The notes beneath the pieces were generated by a model that was given only the letters and a program-made list of their open reading frames with translations, was not told the origin of the DNA and searched no databases. From positions 1,149,670 through 1,213,669 of the forward strand of contig NZ_JAGYPL010000002.1 in assembly GCF_018343715.1 (NCBI RefSeq): a stretch of 64,000 bases of DNA, in the 5' to 3' direction. Both the position numbers and the translations under genes were made by a program. Positions 28,157-36,595 of the stretch are shown in pieces. This DNA is from Bacillus sp. FJAT-49711 (lineage in GTDB: Bacteria > Bacillota > Bacilli > Bacillales > Bacillaceae_C). The stretch's first letter is position 1. Every line of letters begins with the position of its first letter.

Positions 28157-28972
28157 TTATTTCTTTTTCTCTTGCTTTTGTTGCTCTTTTTTTGCTTTTT
28201 GTTCTACTTTTAATGCTTCACGCTCGGCTTTTTGAGCTGCCTTTAATTCTTTTCTCTCTTCTAATTGCTTTGCATTCAATTGTGCTTGTGGAGCTTTCAC
28301 CTGATTTTCTTTAGCAGGCTTTTCTTGTTGTACTGGTGATTCGTCCTTAATCGTTTCCTCTTTTTCTTCAGTTTGCTCTGGAGTTTCAGCTTCGGGTTGC
28401 TTGCTCTCCCATTTTTCAACTGAACGTTCCATATTACGCTTAATGGCAGCTTTTGCCGTTGGATTTTTTACTTGTTCATGGGCTTTTCCAAGAGCAGCAA
28501 GATTACCAGCCTTATAGCCTTCTGGTGTTGCTGGAAGAGAACCTTCCTCAGTTTCAGTTGCTCCTTCTTCTACTTCTCCATTTTCTTTGTCAGTTGCCTC
28601 TTCTAAGTCGCCTGCATCTTCCGCGCCTTCTCCATTTTCAGCTTCTTCTGTTGATTCTTCTTCTTTTTGAACGTCTTCTTCATCCGCATCTTCCGTTGTT
28701 CCTTGCTCGTTGTCCGCATCTTCCAATTCTGCATCTGATTCATTCTCTACATCTTCGTTAATATTATCTTTATCTACAACTATTCCATCTTCAATAACGT
28801 CATTTTCTTCTGAAGGTACATTCAGTGTTTCAGGTAATTCTTCGACTACATTAGAAGAATCTTTTTCGGATGAATCGAGTGCTTGTCCATTTGCCCAAGC
28901 ATAGCCTGTTCCCGTTACCGTGAATCCAGCAACAAGTAATGCTGCTCCAACCTTTTTCAATTTGTTTTTCAT
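28157..28972 (-). CDS. Secreted acidic low-complexity protein upstream of sigI
   Basis: Start placed at the ATG at 28972, 9 bp after GAGGTG. The product is 271 aa: a signal peptide (about 1-28), then an extremely acidic Glu/Asp region (about 35-140). A short ordered-looking stretch follows (PATPEGYKAGNLAALGKAHE, ending near WESK), then a Lys/Glu-rich coiled-coil tail. I do not recognise the family with certainty. It is the first gene of a transcript containing sigI and rsgI, 90 bp upstream of sigI, and lies directly behind the SigI-type promoter. It may be a cell-envelope protein or a signal read by RsgI. Confidence 0.7.
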   Translation of the reverse strand: MKNKLKKVGAALLVAGFTVTGTGYAWANGQALDSSEKDSSNVVEELPETLNVPSEENDVIEDGIVVDKDNINEDVENESDAELEDADNEQGTTEDADEEDVQKEEESTEEAENGEGAEDAGDLEEATDKENGEVEEGATETEEGSLPATPEGYKAGNLAALGKAHEQVKNPTAKAAIKRNMERSVEKWESKQPEAETPEQTEEKEETIKDESPVQQEKPAKENQVKAPQAQLNAKQLEERKELKAAQKAEREALKVEQKAKKEQQKQEKKK

Positions 28973-29022
28973 TTTCAACATCACCTCGTCATTTTTTGTC
29001 TATTTTTGTAGACATATAGTTA

Positions 29023-29051
29023 TTCGGAGGAACAACTCTTATTTAGGGGGT
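29023..29051 (-). promoter_or_regulatory. SigI-type promoter of the secreted protein-sigI-rsgI operon
   Basis: On the minus strand ACCCCC (29051-29046) and CGAA (29026-29023) are separated by 19 bp, 51 bp before the start codon at 28972. ACCCCC and CGAA are the -35 and -10 elements reported for SigI promoters, implying autoregulation. The exact spacing should be compared with characterised sites. Confidence 0.6.
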
Positions 29052-29081
29052 CGACAAAAAAATTTGTCGGAGGTGAAAATC

Positions 29082-29213
29082 ATGCATATTAGGAATGCAA
29101 GGCAACTATGCAGGACAAAAGTTTTCATTCCGAAGCCAGTTTATCCAATAAGGGACTATGCAAGTTCCATAGTCAGTTTGCATCTTCGAATATTCCAAAA
29201 GGCCATACATTAG
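29082..29213 (+). CDS. Small basic protein, hypothetical
   Basis: 43 codons starting MHIRNARQLCRTKVFIPKP and ending FQKAIH. The ATG has a strong GGAGGTGA ribosome site at 5-6 bp, and a convincing terminator follows the stop by 36 bp, so this looks like a complete small transcription unit. A small hairpin (CGACAAA / TTTGTCG, 29052-29069) sits directly in front of the ribosome site. The peptide has about seven basic residues and no membrane segment. I do not recognise it, and it may be non-coding. Confidence 0.35.
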   Translation: MHIRNARQLCRTKVFIPKPVYPIRDYASSIVSLHLRIFQKAIH

Positions 29214-29248
29214 CTTGCGGGATTATTTGATGGGTCCTTTTATACTAG

Positions 29249-29286
29249 AAAAAAACACTTCACTAATTTATAGTGGAGTGTTTTTT
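29249..29286. terminator. Bidirectional terminator
   Basis: AAAACACTTCACTA and TATAGTGGAGTGTTTT form a long stem flanked by A- and T-runs on the two sides. It would end the small transcript at 29082-29213 and insulate the following transporter operon. Confidence 0.8.
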
Positions 29287-29411
29287 AGTAGTCAAACTAT
29301 TGTAAAAACTGAAGTGTACCTCAAAAGAAAAAGTCTAGTTCGTTATAAAGTGTAGGAAAAAGAGAATAGGGACGATTGATTATTTTTAGAATTCTGAAAT
29401 TTTGATACCCA

Positions 29412-29436
29412 TAAATGTATACATTTACTATATAAT
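29412..29436. promoter_or_regulatory. Palindromic operator with -10 box before the Opp-type operon
   Basis: TAAATGTATACATTTA (29412-29427) is a perfect 16-bp palindrome, 3 bp before TATAAT (29431-29436). It covers the place where a -35 box would be, and no good -35 is visible. TGTATACA cores are typical of GntR-family regulators, so a dedicated repressor encoded elsewhere is likely. Confidence 0.55.
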
Positions 29437-29487
29437 ACACAATAAATATTTTAGAAGGAGAGTGATAGATTCCAATTCAATTTAAAT

Positions 29488-29502
29488 TTGAAAGCGTTTA
29501 CT
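29488..29502. promoter_or_regulatory. cre site (CcpA) before the Opp-type operon
   Basis: TTGAAAGCGTTTACT fully matches WTGNAANCGNWNNCW. It lies about 55 bp downstream of the TATAAT box, in the leader, a usual position for repression by CcpA. It implies that the transporter serves a carbon source. Confidence 0.7.
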
Positions 29503-29568
29503 AGTTGTTTAGCTACGGAATCCTCTTATCAAGTATAAAAAATTTGCAGTAGGGGGGCGGAACGAAAT

Positions 29569-31461
29569 ATGCAAAGAAGAAAACCTTTATTCATTTTACT
29601 TGTAGGACTATTACTAAGCGGAATGTTCTTAAGTGGCTGCCAAGCTTTGACTGTATCAGGAAAAGATGGAAAGCCGGAAACAGTATGGAGACAAAGTGGT
29701 GGTTGGCCAAAACCACCGTTATTTCAAGGGAATAACTTTGCGAATGGCGGTGTCGGAGCCGCTTATCCGTTTGTATTTGAAGGCTTATTTCAAAATGTTA
29801 GATTTACGGATAAACAGTATTATAGGCTTGCGGAATCGCTCGAACATCAAGGGAATAAAACAATTGTAAAAATCAAGCCCGGAGTGAAATGGCAAGATGG
29901 CAAGCCTTTTACGAGCAAGGATGTTTGGGCTTATTACACATTGAATAACGGTGCAGAAGTAACGAAGTATTTGGAGAGCGTTGAAGTGGAAGATGATTTA
30001 ACAATAATCTTCAATTGGCGCGATCCTTCGCCGGCTGAGCATATGAAGCAATTATTTATTGGTCAGGATGGACATGGAACGATACCTTATCATCTGTACC
30101 AACAGTATGTCGATAAAGCAGCCGAACTTTTAAAAAAGGCCAAGCCTTTAACAGATCCTACAAAGGAAGGTCCATTTGGATTGGAGATCAAAGATAAAGT
30201 ACGAGAGGATATGGATAAAAACTGGCAGGACTTTTTAAAGGCGGGTCCGGATTTTCCAGTCGGTACAGGCCCATTTATTGTTAAAAAAGTAACTTCTTCC
30301 GATATGTTACTTGAAAAAAACCCGAATTATTGGAATGTCGAAAACATTCAATTTGATAAGGTGACAATTAAAAATCCAGGTCCCGATCCTTCTGCCGGGT
30401 TTGCACTTGTCAGATCTGGAAATGTTGATTGGTTTGACGGGACGCCTCCAAGAGACATTGTCGAGTCGATTTTAAAATTAAATAAGGAGGTTGCCCATTA
30501 TAAAATGCTTGATCCGGCATCTGTCGGAATGGTGTTTAATCTTGATCGTGCTCCATTTGACAACAAAGATTTCCGTAAAGCGATCGTTTATGCACTAGAT
30601 CGGACGAAAATCCGAGAGATTGGAAATTTTTACGGACAGGAATCAGATGTTTCAATGGCAGGGATGCCACAATCTGAATTTGATAACTGGATCACATCCG
30701 ACATTCGAAACGGGATGGAAAAGTTTACGTACAATCCTGAAAAGGCTAACGAAATATTGACGGAATTAGGTTGGAAAAAAGGATCGAATGGAATATGGCG
30801 CGACCCAGATGGTAAAGTCCATGAATTTATTATTGGCGTAAATGGGGGATGGCAAAATGGTCCAATACCAGGGCAGGTAGCTGCTGAGCAATTAACTCAG
30901 TTCGGCTTGCCCACCAAGCTCATTGCCGTTGACGGGACGGTTTATTTTGATAATGCCGCTAAGGATAAAGGGAAGTACGATATGTCAATGGACTGGGTAG
31001 ACGTTTCGTGGGGATTCATGTTCCCTTGGAACTCTATGCGCAACTTCTATTGGTGGGGACTAGGAGAAATGGGGCATTTGCCAAGATATGAATCTGGTGA
31101 AAAACAAAACCAACTGAATTTACAGCTTCCGGGTCCAGACGGCAAAGTGATCGATATAGACAGAATGCTGCGGGATATCCCTTACATGGATTCTGTTGAA
31201 GAGCAAAAAGAAGCTTTATCCAAACTTGCATGGATTACAAATGAAAATGCTTTTGGTGTAGTGTTGTTTCAAAATGTCACAGGCGCATGGGCTAATTTAA
31301 AAACTGTAAAAGGATGGCCGCGAGCAGATGAAATAGAAAAATATGATCGTGATATGCCTGTTACAACTAACTTGGAAGACTTACAGGACGTGGCTGACAT
31401 TAACCAAGGTTTTTCTGGAATTACACCATTTGTAGAGGGACGGTACGCACCGAAGCAATGA
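29569..31461 (+). CDS. Oligopeptide-type solute-binding lipoprotein (SBP family 5)
   Basis: 630 aa with a lipoprotein signal and lipobox LSGC at about 21-24. The family 5 fold is indicated by ESLEHQGNKTIVKIKPGVKW, the GTGPFIVKK motif and the helix FDNKDFRKAIVYALDRTKI. The length and many Trp residues resemble members that bind oligosaccharides rather than peptides, as known in Thermotoga. It heads a five-gene importer operon under a cre box, close to an alpha-L-fucosidase. A fucosylated oligosaccharide ligand is inference from this context. Confidence 0.88.
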   Translation: MQRRKPLFILLVGLLLSGMFLSGCQALTVSGKDGKPETVWRQSGGWPKPPLFQGNNFANGGVGAAYPFVFEGLFQNVRFTDKQYYRLAESLEHQGNKTIVKIKPGVKWQDGKPFTSKDVWAYYTLNNGAEVTKYLESVEVEDDLTIIFNWRDPSPAEHMKQLFIGQDGHGTIPYHLYQQYVDKAAELLKKAKPLTDPTKEGPFGLEIKDKVREDMDKNWQDFLKAGPDFPVGTGPFIVKKVTSSDMLLEKNPNYWNVENIQFDKVTIKNPGPDPSAGFALVRSGNVDWFDGTPPRDIVESILKLNKEVAHYKMLDPASVGMVFNLDRAPFDNKDFRKAIVYALDRTKIREIGNFYGQESDVSMAGMPQSEFDNWITSDIRNGMEKFTYNPEKANEILTELGWKKGSNGIWRDPDGKVHEFIIGVNGGWQNGPIPGQVAAEQLTQFGLPTKLIAVDGTVYFDNAAKDKGKYDMSMDWVDVSWGFMFPWNSMRNFYWWGLGEMGHLPRYESGEKQNQLNLQLPGPDGKVIDIDRMLRDIPYMDSVEEQKEALSKLAWITNENAFGVVLFQNVTGAWANLKTVKGWPRADEIEKYDRDMPVTTNLEDLQDVADINQGFSGITPFVEGRYAPKQ

Positions 31462-31478
31462 ATTGGGAGGGATAAAGC

Positions 31479-32477
31479 ATGACAGTGAAGGTTTTATTAA
31501 AAAGAGTGGGAACGGCTGCAATTACGATTGTTCTTGCAACGATATTAACCTTTTTATTATTAAGATTGACTCCAGGAAATGCGATTGACCAATGGGCTCG
31601 TGAATATTCCATCCAATACAATATTTCTTTGACGGATGCGTATGAACGGATTGCAGCCATGATTAACTACAATCCGCTTGAACCGATTTATCATCAATTT
31701 GTCCGATACGTATCAGGACTTGCACATGGAAATCTCGGTTACTCGATGGTGAATCAGGGATTGACCGTTAACGAAATCATAGCAAAAGCATTGCCATGGA
31801 CATTATTTGTTTCTAGTGTTTCATTGGTCATCAGCTTTGTCATTGGAATCTTTTTAGGGGTAAAAATGGCGTGGAAACGAAATTCAATTTTGGAACCGAT
31901 CGTTTCTTTATATTCCGTTGTCACTAATGCCGTTCCCGATTTTATTTTCGCTATCATTTTGTTGATTATTTTTGCCTATGGGCTCGGGTGGTTTCCAATT
32001 AATGGAGCTTATGATTTCTATTTAACCCCTGGATTTAACTTGCCATTTCTTTTAAGTGTCGTTTATTATGCGGCATTGCCAATTTTAACGTATGTCATTA
32101 CCTTGATTGGCGGTTGGGCTTTAATGATGAAAGGCAGTGCAGTCGGTGTGCTAGGTGAAGATTATGTGGAAGCTGCAAGAGCGAGGGGAATCTCAGAATC
32201 GAGGATCATGGATCAATATGTAAAAAAGAACGCGATCATTCCACTTGTTACACAACTAGCAGTAGCACTAGGTGCTATGTTAGGTGGTGCCATCTTGATT
32301 GAAAACTTATTCCAGTACCCAGGAATTGGCTACTATATGGCAGAAGCGACTAAACAACGTGATTATACGGTCATGCAAGGAATCCTGCTTTTTATCGCAA
32401 TTACGATGGTCGTTGCCAATTTGATTTCTGACTTAATTTACTCCAAGTTAGATCCGCGAATTAAGGTAGAGGAGTGA
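31479..32477 (+). CDS. Opp/Dpp-type ABC permease (DppB-like)
   Basis: 332 aa, six membrane segments, first at about 9-30. The large extracytoplasmic loop after the first segment and the C-terminal conserved stretch (AARARGISESRIMDQYVKKN, then GGAILIENLFQYPGIGYYM) are those of the OppB/DppB family. It forms the membrane channel with the DppC-like partner. It is followed by the partner gene with overlapping stop and start regions. Confidence 0.92.
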   Translation: MTVKVLLKRVGTAAITIVLATILTFLLLRLTPGNAIDQWAREYSIQYNISLTDAYERIAAMINYNPLEPIYHQFVRYVSGLAHGNLGYSMVNQGLTVNEIIAKALPWTLFVSSVSLVISFVIGIFLGVKMAWKRNSILEPIVSLYSVVTNAVPDFIFAIILLIIFAYGLGWFPINGAYDFYLTPGFNLPFLLSVVYYAALPILTYVITLIGGWALMMKGSAVGVLGEDYVEAARARGISESRIMDQYVKKNAIIPLVTQLAVALGAMLGGAILIENLFQYPGIGYYMAEATKQRDYTVMQGILLFIAITMVVANLISDLIYSKLDPRIKVEE

Positions 32478-32482
32478 TGATC

Positions 32483-33340
32483 ATGCAGAGAACAATCGAT
32501 TTTTTTAAAATTATTTGCGGTAATAAACGATCTTTGGTTGGATTAATTATTCTTATCTTTTTCTTTTTAATGGCAACAGTCGGTCCGTTTATTTTCAAGC
32601 TGGATATGGGGGTTGATTACGAAAATCGCTACTCTGGACCAACATGGGATCATTGGCTTGGAACAGATTATGGCGGAAGAGACACGTGGACACAATTAGT
32701 TCATGGCTCAAAAGAAGTTATTACGATCGGGTTATTGACGGCAATAATTACAATGATTTTCGGTTCATTATTAGGGATGATTTCCGGGTTAATTGGAGGG
32801 AAGGTTGATACAGGAATCATGCTCGTAACGAATTTATTCTTAACGATTCCATCTTTCCCAATCTTTATCATGTTGGCAGCCATCCTTTCTATAAGGGATC
32901 CGATTAGTTTCGCCCTTGTATTGAGTGCGTGGAGCTGGCCAGGTTTGACCCGTGCCGTTCGCTCTCAAGTTATTTCATTAAAAGAAAGAGACTTTATCGT
33001 CATTTGCAGGGTGATGAATTTAAGTCTTCCACATATTATTTTTCAAGAATTAATGCCGAATATTGTTTCCTACCTCGCAATTAACTTTGTATTAATTATG
33101 CGCGGAGCGATTGTCGGCAGTGTTGGATTAATGATGCTAGGATTGGCGCCTTATTCACCGACTAACTGGGGACAAATGCTTTCCTTAGCCATCTCGCAAA
33201 CAGGGGGAATTTTTAATCCGAATGGTTATATTTATGTGCTTGCACCAATTGTCTGTCTTGCTCTATTCCAATTAGGAGCCATCTTTTTTGCGAATGGATT
33301 GGATGAAGCCTTAAATCCTAGGTTGAGGGGGAATGCATGA
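32483..33340 (+). CDS. Opp/Dpp-type ABC permease (DppC-like)
   Basis: Start placed at the ATG at 32483, 8 bp after GAGGAG; GTG at 32474 and ATG at 32477 are too close to that site. The product is 285 aa with six membrane segments. HWLGTDYGGRDTWTQLVHGSK is the classic OppC/DppC N-terminal signature. It is translationally coupled to both neighbours. Confidence 0.92.
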   Translation: MQRTIDFFKIICGNKRSLVGLIILIFFFLMATVGPFIFKLDMGVDYENRYSGPTWDHWLGTDYGGRDTWTQLVHGSKEVITIGLLTAIITMIFGSLLGMISGLIGGKVDTGIMLVTNLFLTIPSFPIFIMLAAILSIRDPISFALVLSAWSWPGLTRAVRSQVISLKERDFIVICRVMNLSLPHIIFQELMPNIVSYLAINFVLIMRGAIVGSVGLMMLGLAPYSPTNWGQMLSLAISQTGGIFNPNGYIYVLAPIVCLALFQLGAIFFANGLDEALNPRLRGNA

Positions 33341-34326
33341 TGGAACAGAATCTTGTTGAAATTCGTGATCTCTCGGTAGAATTTAAGCTGAAAAGAGGTA
33401 CAGTTCGAGCAGTCGATCATGTCTCTTTGGATATTCCAAAAGGGAAGGTGACTGCATTAGTAGGTGAAAGTGGAAGTGGTAAATCGACGCTTGCCTCTGC
33501 GATTTTAAAAATGGTTTCCTCACCTGGGGTCATTAGCAGTGGATCGATCAATATGTATGGCAATGATATTTTAACGTTTAAACAACGAGCATTGCAGCAA
33601 TATCGCTGGAGTAATGTATCAATGGTATTTCAGGCAGCACAAAATGCTTTAAATCCAGTTGTAAAAATAAAAAACCAATTTATCGAAACATATTTGGCTC
33701 ATAAAAAAGCGCCGGAGAAGGAAATTTTAGCAAAAGCTTCCCAATTACTTGAATATGTTAGGCTTGAACCGAAACGGGTTTTTGAATCGTATCCACATGA
33801 ATTAAGCGGCGGGATGAAGCAGAGGGTGATGATTGCTTTTAGCCTTTTGCTCGATCCAGATTTGGTCATTTTAGATGAACCTACCACTGCTCTTGATGTT
33901 ATTACACAAGATTATATATTTGATATTCTATTAAAGATTCATGAGGAATTGGGAATTACGATGCTGCTTTTATCCCACGACATTTCAGTAGTTGCAAAAG
34001 TAGCGGACAGAATCGGTGTCATGTATGCCGGTAAAGTGGTGGAGGTTGGAGATATATTTCAACTCTTCCATAATCCGAAACATCCATATACATCGGGATT
34101 AATTAAAGCGGCTCCTTCTTTATTAGAGGATTTGGAGAATACAGTTCCAATTGGCGGATCTCCTCCAGATCTATTAAATTTACCTTCAGGCTGTGCGTTT
34201 CATCCGAGGTGTCAATTTGCTACCGATACTTGCACGCAAGTCACTCCACAAATGGAAGCAGTCGGAGAAAATCACTTAACCGCTTGTCATCTATATAACG
34301 TCGTAGAGATGAAAGGGGCGAATTAA
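33337..34326 (+). CDS. Opp/Dpp-type ABC ATPase (DppD-like)
   Basis: 329 aa. Walker A GESGSGKST at 43-51, signature LSGGMKQR and Walker B LVILDEPTTALD are all intact. The C-terminal Cys-rich motif (SGCAFHPRCQFATDTC) is characteristic of Opp/Dpp ATPases and can hold an iron-sulfur cluster in some. The start overlaps the DppC stop (ATGA); the ATG at 33340 is equally possible. It couples ATP hydrolysis to import together with the next gene. Confidence 0.94.
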   Translation: MMEQNLVEIRDLSVEFKLKRGTVRAVDHVSLDIPKGKVTALVGESGSGKSTLASAILKMVSSPGVISSGSINMYGNDILTFKQRALQQYRWSNVSMVFQAAQNALNPVVKIKNQFIETYLAHKKAPEKEILAKASQLLEYVRLEPKRVFESYPHELSGGMKQRVMIAFSLLLDPDLVILDEPTTALDVITQDYIFDILLKIHEELGITMLLLSHDISVVAKVADRIGVMYAGKVVEVGDIFQLFHNPKHPYTSGLIKAAPSLLEDLENTVPIGGSPPDLLNLPSGCAFHPRCQFATDTCTQVTPQMEAVGENHLTACHLYNVVEMKGAN

Positions 34327-35340
34327 TTGAGACATTTACTAGAACTAAATGATGTCAGTATTATTTTTGAAGGCAAAACGGACGGTATAAAACATACGAT
34401 TCCCGCGATGGTGAATGTTAATTTGAAATTTGATCCAGGGGAAATTGTCGCTCTTGTTGGAGAAAGCGGCTGCGGAAAAACAACGTTAGGGAAGGTGTTG
34501 ACAGGACTGCAGAAGCCTACAGAAGGGGAGTTGCTTTTTAACGGCAAAAATGTTTGGTCCATGAGTAAAGCGGAGTTTGCCGAATATCGTTCTAGCGTTC
34601 AGCTTGTTCAACAGGATTCTTATGCAGCATTAAATCCTACAAAAACAATCTATCAATCGTTATCAGCTCCTATTTTACAAAATAAAATTGTGAAAGGAAA
34701 AAGGGCGGCTTACGAAAAAGTTTGTGAACTATTACGAACGGTCGAATTAACGCCTCCTGAACAATTTTTGGATAAATATCCGCATCAGCTTAGTGGAGGG
34801 CAAAGGCAGAGGGTGCTAATGGCTCGAGCCATTTCGTTAAATCCAAGGCTAATTGTTGCTGATGAACCGGTATCGATGGTTGATGTTTCACTCAGATTAT
34901 CGATATTAAATTTAATGGCAAAGCTAAATAAAGAAATGGGGATAGCTTTTGTATATATCACCCATGATTTAGCAACCGCTCGCTATATTGCGAAAAGTGG
35001 CAGACTCGCCGTCATGTATTTAGGAAAAATAGTGGAACTTGGAAGTGTGAGAAACGTGTTGGCACAGCCAAGGCATCCTTATTTACAGGCGTTGCTGACA
35101 GCCGTTCCCGTACCAGACCCAAAAGTAGCAAAGGGAAAACGAGAGCTGCCTTTAAAAAGTTTAGAAATGCCGAGTATATCGAATCCTCCAAGTGGATGTG
35201 CCTTTAATCCGAGGTGTCCCTATGCAGATGAAACATGCAGTGTTGCTCCACCAGAACTCGTCTTCCACGGGGACGATTTAGTTGCATGCCACCATGTAGA
35301 AAGGATACCGGAATGGAAATTGGTCACTTTAGCAAAATAA
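34327..35340 (+). CDS. Opp/Dpp-type ABC ATPase (DppF-like)
   Basis: 337 aa from a TTG start preceded by AAAGGGG. Walker A GESGCGKTT, signature LSGGQRQR and Walker B LIVADEPVSMVD are intact. Walker B departs slightly from the usual DEPTSALD, which occurs in other oligosaccharide-type members. A C-terminal SGCAFNPRCPYADETC motif mirrors that of the partner. It is the second nucleotide-binding subunit of the importer. Confidence 0.94.
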   Translation: MRHLLELNDVSIIFEGKTDGIKHTIPAMVNVNLKFDPGEIVALVGESGCGKTTLGKVLTGLQKPTEGELLFNGKNVWSMSKAEFAEYRSSVQLVQQDSYAALNPTKTIYQSLSAPILQNKIVKGKRAAYEKVCELLRTVELTPPEQFLDKYPHQLSGGQRQRVLMARAISLNPRLIVADEPVSMVDVSLRLSILNLMAKLNKEMGIAFVYITHDLATARYIAKSGRLAVMYLGKIVELGSVRNVLAQPRHPYLQALLTAVPVPDPKVAKGKRELPLKSLEMPSISNPPSGCAFNPRCPYADETCSVAPPELVFHGDDLVACHHVERIPEWKLVTLAK

Positions 35341-35504
35341 TATTTAAAATTGCCGTCTTTTTCGCATTATCTAGTTTGATTTTGCTGTTTTGGGTGGAAA
35401 AGGATACAGCCCAGTTCGTTCTAGTTGTGTTGTCGCTTGGGATTAATCTTGTATTGATACTCATTATTTTAGGGATGAGTGTTATCGTGAAAAAGAAGGG
35501 GTGA
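35313..35504 (+). CDS. Small two-helix membrane protein
   Basis: 63 aa beginning MEIGHFSKIIFKIAVFF. Two hydrophobic helices (about 8-25 and 32-54) are separated by WVEKDTAQ, with a basic end VIVKKKG. The ATG overlaps the end of the DppF-like gene in another frame, with AAGGAT about 8 bp upstream. A strong terminator follows at once, so it would be the last gene of the importer operon. No known family is recognised; a small accessory subunit is possible. Confidence 0.5.
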   Translation: MEIGHFSKIIFKIAVFFALSSLILLFWVEKDTAQFVLVVLSLGINLVLILIILGMSVIVKKKG

Positions 35505-35509
35505 ATTCA

Positions 35510-35546
35510 AAAATGCTGTTTCTCTAGAATGGAGAAACAGCATTTT
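35510..35546. terminator. Terminator of the Opp-type operon
   Basis: AAAATGCTGTTTCTC and GAGAAACAGCATTTT form a perfect 15-bp stem with a 7-base loop. A-run and T-run ends allow function on both strands. Confidence 0.85.
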
Positions 35547-35549
35547 GGT

Positions 35550-35753
35550 GTTATCGCGAATTTTAATGGGATTCACGATGAAAAAGAATAACGGTGGAAT
35601 TTGATCGTGAATTAGCCTGGGATTCACGATGAAAAAGAAAAACGTTGGAGTTTGATCGTGAATTAGCCTGGGATTCACGATGAAAAAGAAAAATCTCGGA
35701 GTTTGATCGAGAAATAGTCTGGAATTCAAGACGAAAAAGAAAAACTTCAAAGT
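35550..35753. repeat. Four tandem copies of a 51-bp hairpin-forming unit
   Basis: Units start at about 35550, 35601, 35652 and 35703. Units 2 and 3 are almost identical; units 1 and 4 have diverged. Each holds an inverted repeat, ATCGTGAAT and ATTCACGAT around TAGCCTGGG, followed by GAAAAAGAAAAA. It lies between a terminator and a convergent lipoprotein gene. The rest of this gap of about 300 bp holds nothing else visible. Confidence 0.85.
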
Positions 35754-35808
35754 TACGCCACAAATCAATTCAGTATCCGGAACAAATTTATCCTATTTGA
35801 CGGTTATT

Positions 35809-36324
35809 TTAATATTTGGATAACAGCTTTCCATCGCTTGAATAAGCATTCCAGGTGGGACTATATGTAAACCAATTTACATTCCCATCAGTGACCATAA
35901 AAAATACTCTTGTTCCTTTGTCGGTCGTAATAATATTTGTAGCGATTTCTTCATTTGTTTTTTCATTAAATACTGTAATTTTAGCAATATCATCATTAAG
36001 TATAATTCCCCCGGTATAGTACAAGGTTTTACCAGGAATATCTAATGGTCCTATACTACCAGCAATATTCATTGCAGTCTCACCAGCACCAATGGTTCCT
36101 CTATGACTAACTATTTTCCACTTGAATTTAGCGCGTTGTAATATATTTATGCCAATCCATCCTGTCTCTTCCTCAAGCAAAGCAAATGCTAAATTCTTAT
36201 TCAATTTCTCAACGTGAACGATATCATTAATATCATATTCTTCTTCCAATTCACTTTCTATCGTGTTGCTGCACCCACTTAAAAATAAAAAGACAAAAAT
36301 AAGACATGCTAGCTTATTATTCAT
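35809..36324 (-). CDS. Hypothetical lipoprotein
   Basis: 171 aa with a lipoprotein signal and lipobox LSGC (residues about 15-18). The mature part is predicted mostly beta, with TGWIGINILQ, KTLYYTGGIILNDD and KGTRVFFMVTDGNVNWF. I do not recognise a family. The ATG at 36324 follows a GGGG-containing ribosome site at a longish distance. It stands alone on the minus strand between two plus-strand units. Confidence 0.65.
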   Translation of the reverse strand: MNNKLACLIFVFLFLSGCSNTIESELEEEYDINDIVHVEKLNKNLAFALLEEETGWIGINILQRAKFKWKIVSHRGTIGAGETAMNIAGSIGPLDIPGKTLYYTGGIILNDDIAKITVFNEKTNEEIATNIITTDKGTRVFFMVTDGNVNWFTYSPTWNAYSSDGKLLSKY

Positions 36325-36372
36325 GAATTTACCCCGTGTTCATTGTTTTACATATTATTCAATTTTTAATTA

Positions 36373-36461
36373 AAAACTCCTTTAAGAAAAATAAGAAATT
36401 GCAAAAAGTTCAAGGATTCTAGTAAATGATGAAGAATATTATATATAGCCTATTAGGAAGG
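36373..36461 (+). repeat. Direct repeat, copy 1 (upstream of the VOC gene)
   Basis: The segment from TCAAGGATTCTA (36410) to AGGAAGG matches 37299-37350 at about 43 of 51 positions without gaps. Weaker similarity extends 35-40 bp further upstream in both. The shared part contains GAAGAATA and TATATATAG, so it may be a duplicated promoter. Copy 2 ends in the ribosome site of the fucosidase gene; copy 1 leads into no gene at the same place. Confidence 0.7.
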
Positions 36462-36595
36462 GTTGACTAATTAGGATGTCTCTGTAAAACACTCAATAAC
36501 TAAGAAGGATGCAATTGTAAGTAAATCAACAATAGATACAGGACTAGGTTTGTATCCAGACCTATTCAAGCATACAAGGGAGAGGACAATTATTT

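Noticed and set aside
28453-28761. 102-codon Leu-rich plus-strand frame
   Set aside because: It is a mirror of the Glu/Asp-rich repeats of the minus-strand secreted protein.
35469-35768. 99-codon minus-strand frame with repeated FFFFIVNPRLIHDQ blocks
   Set aside because: It is the translation of the 51-bp tandem DNA repeat, whose length is a multiple of three, and it runs through a strong terminator hairpin. No ribosome site is visible.
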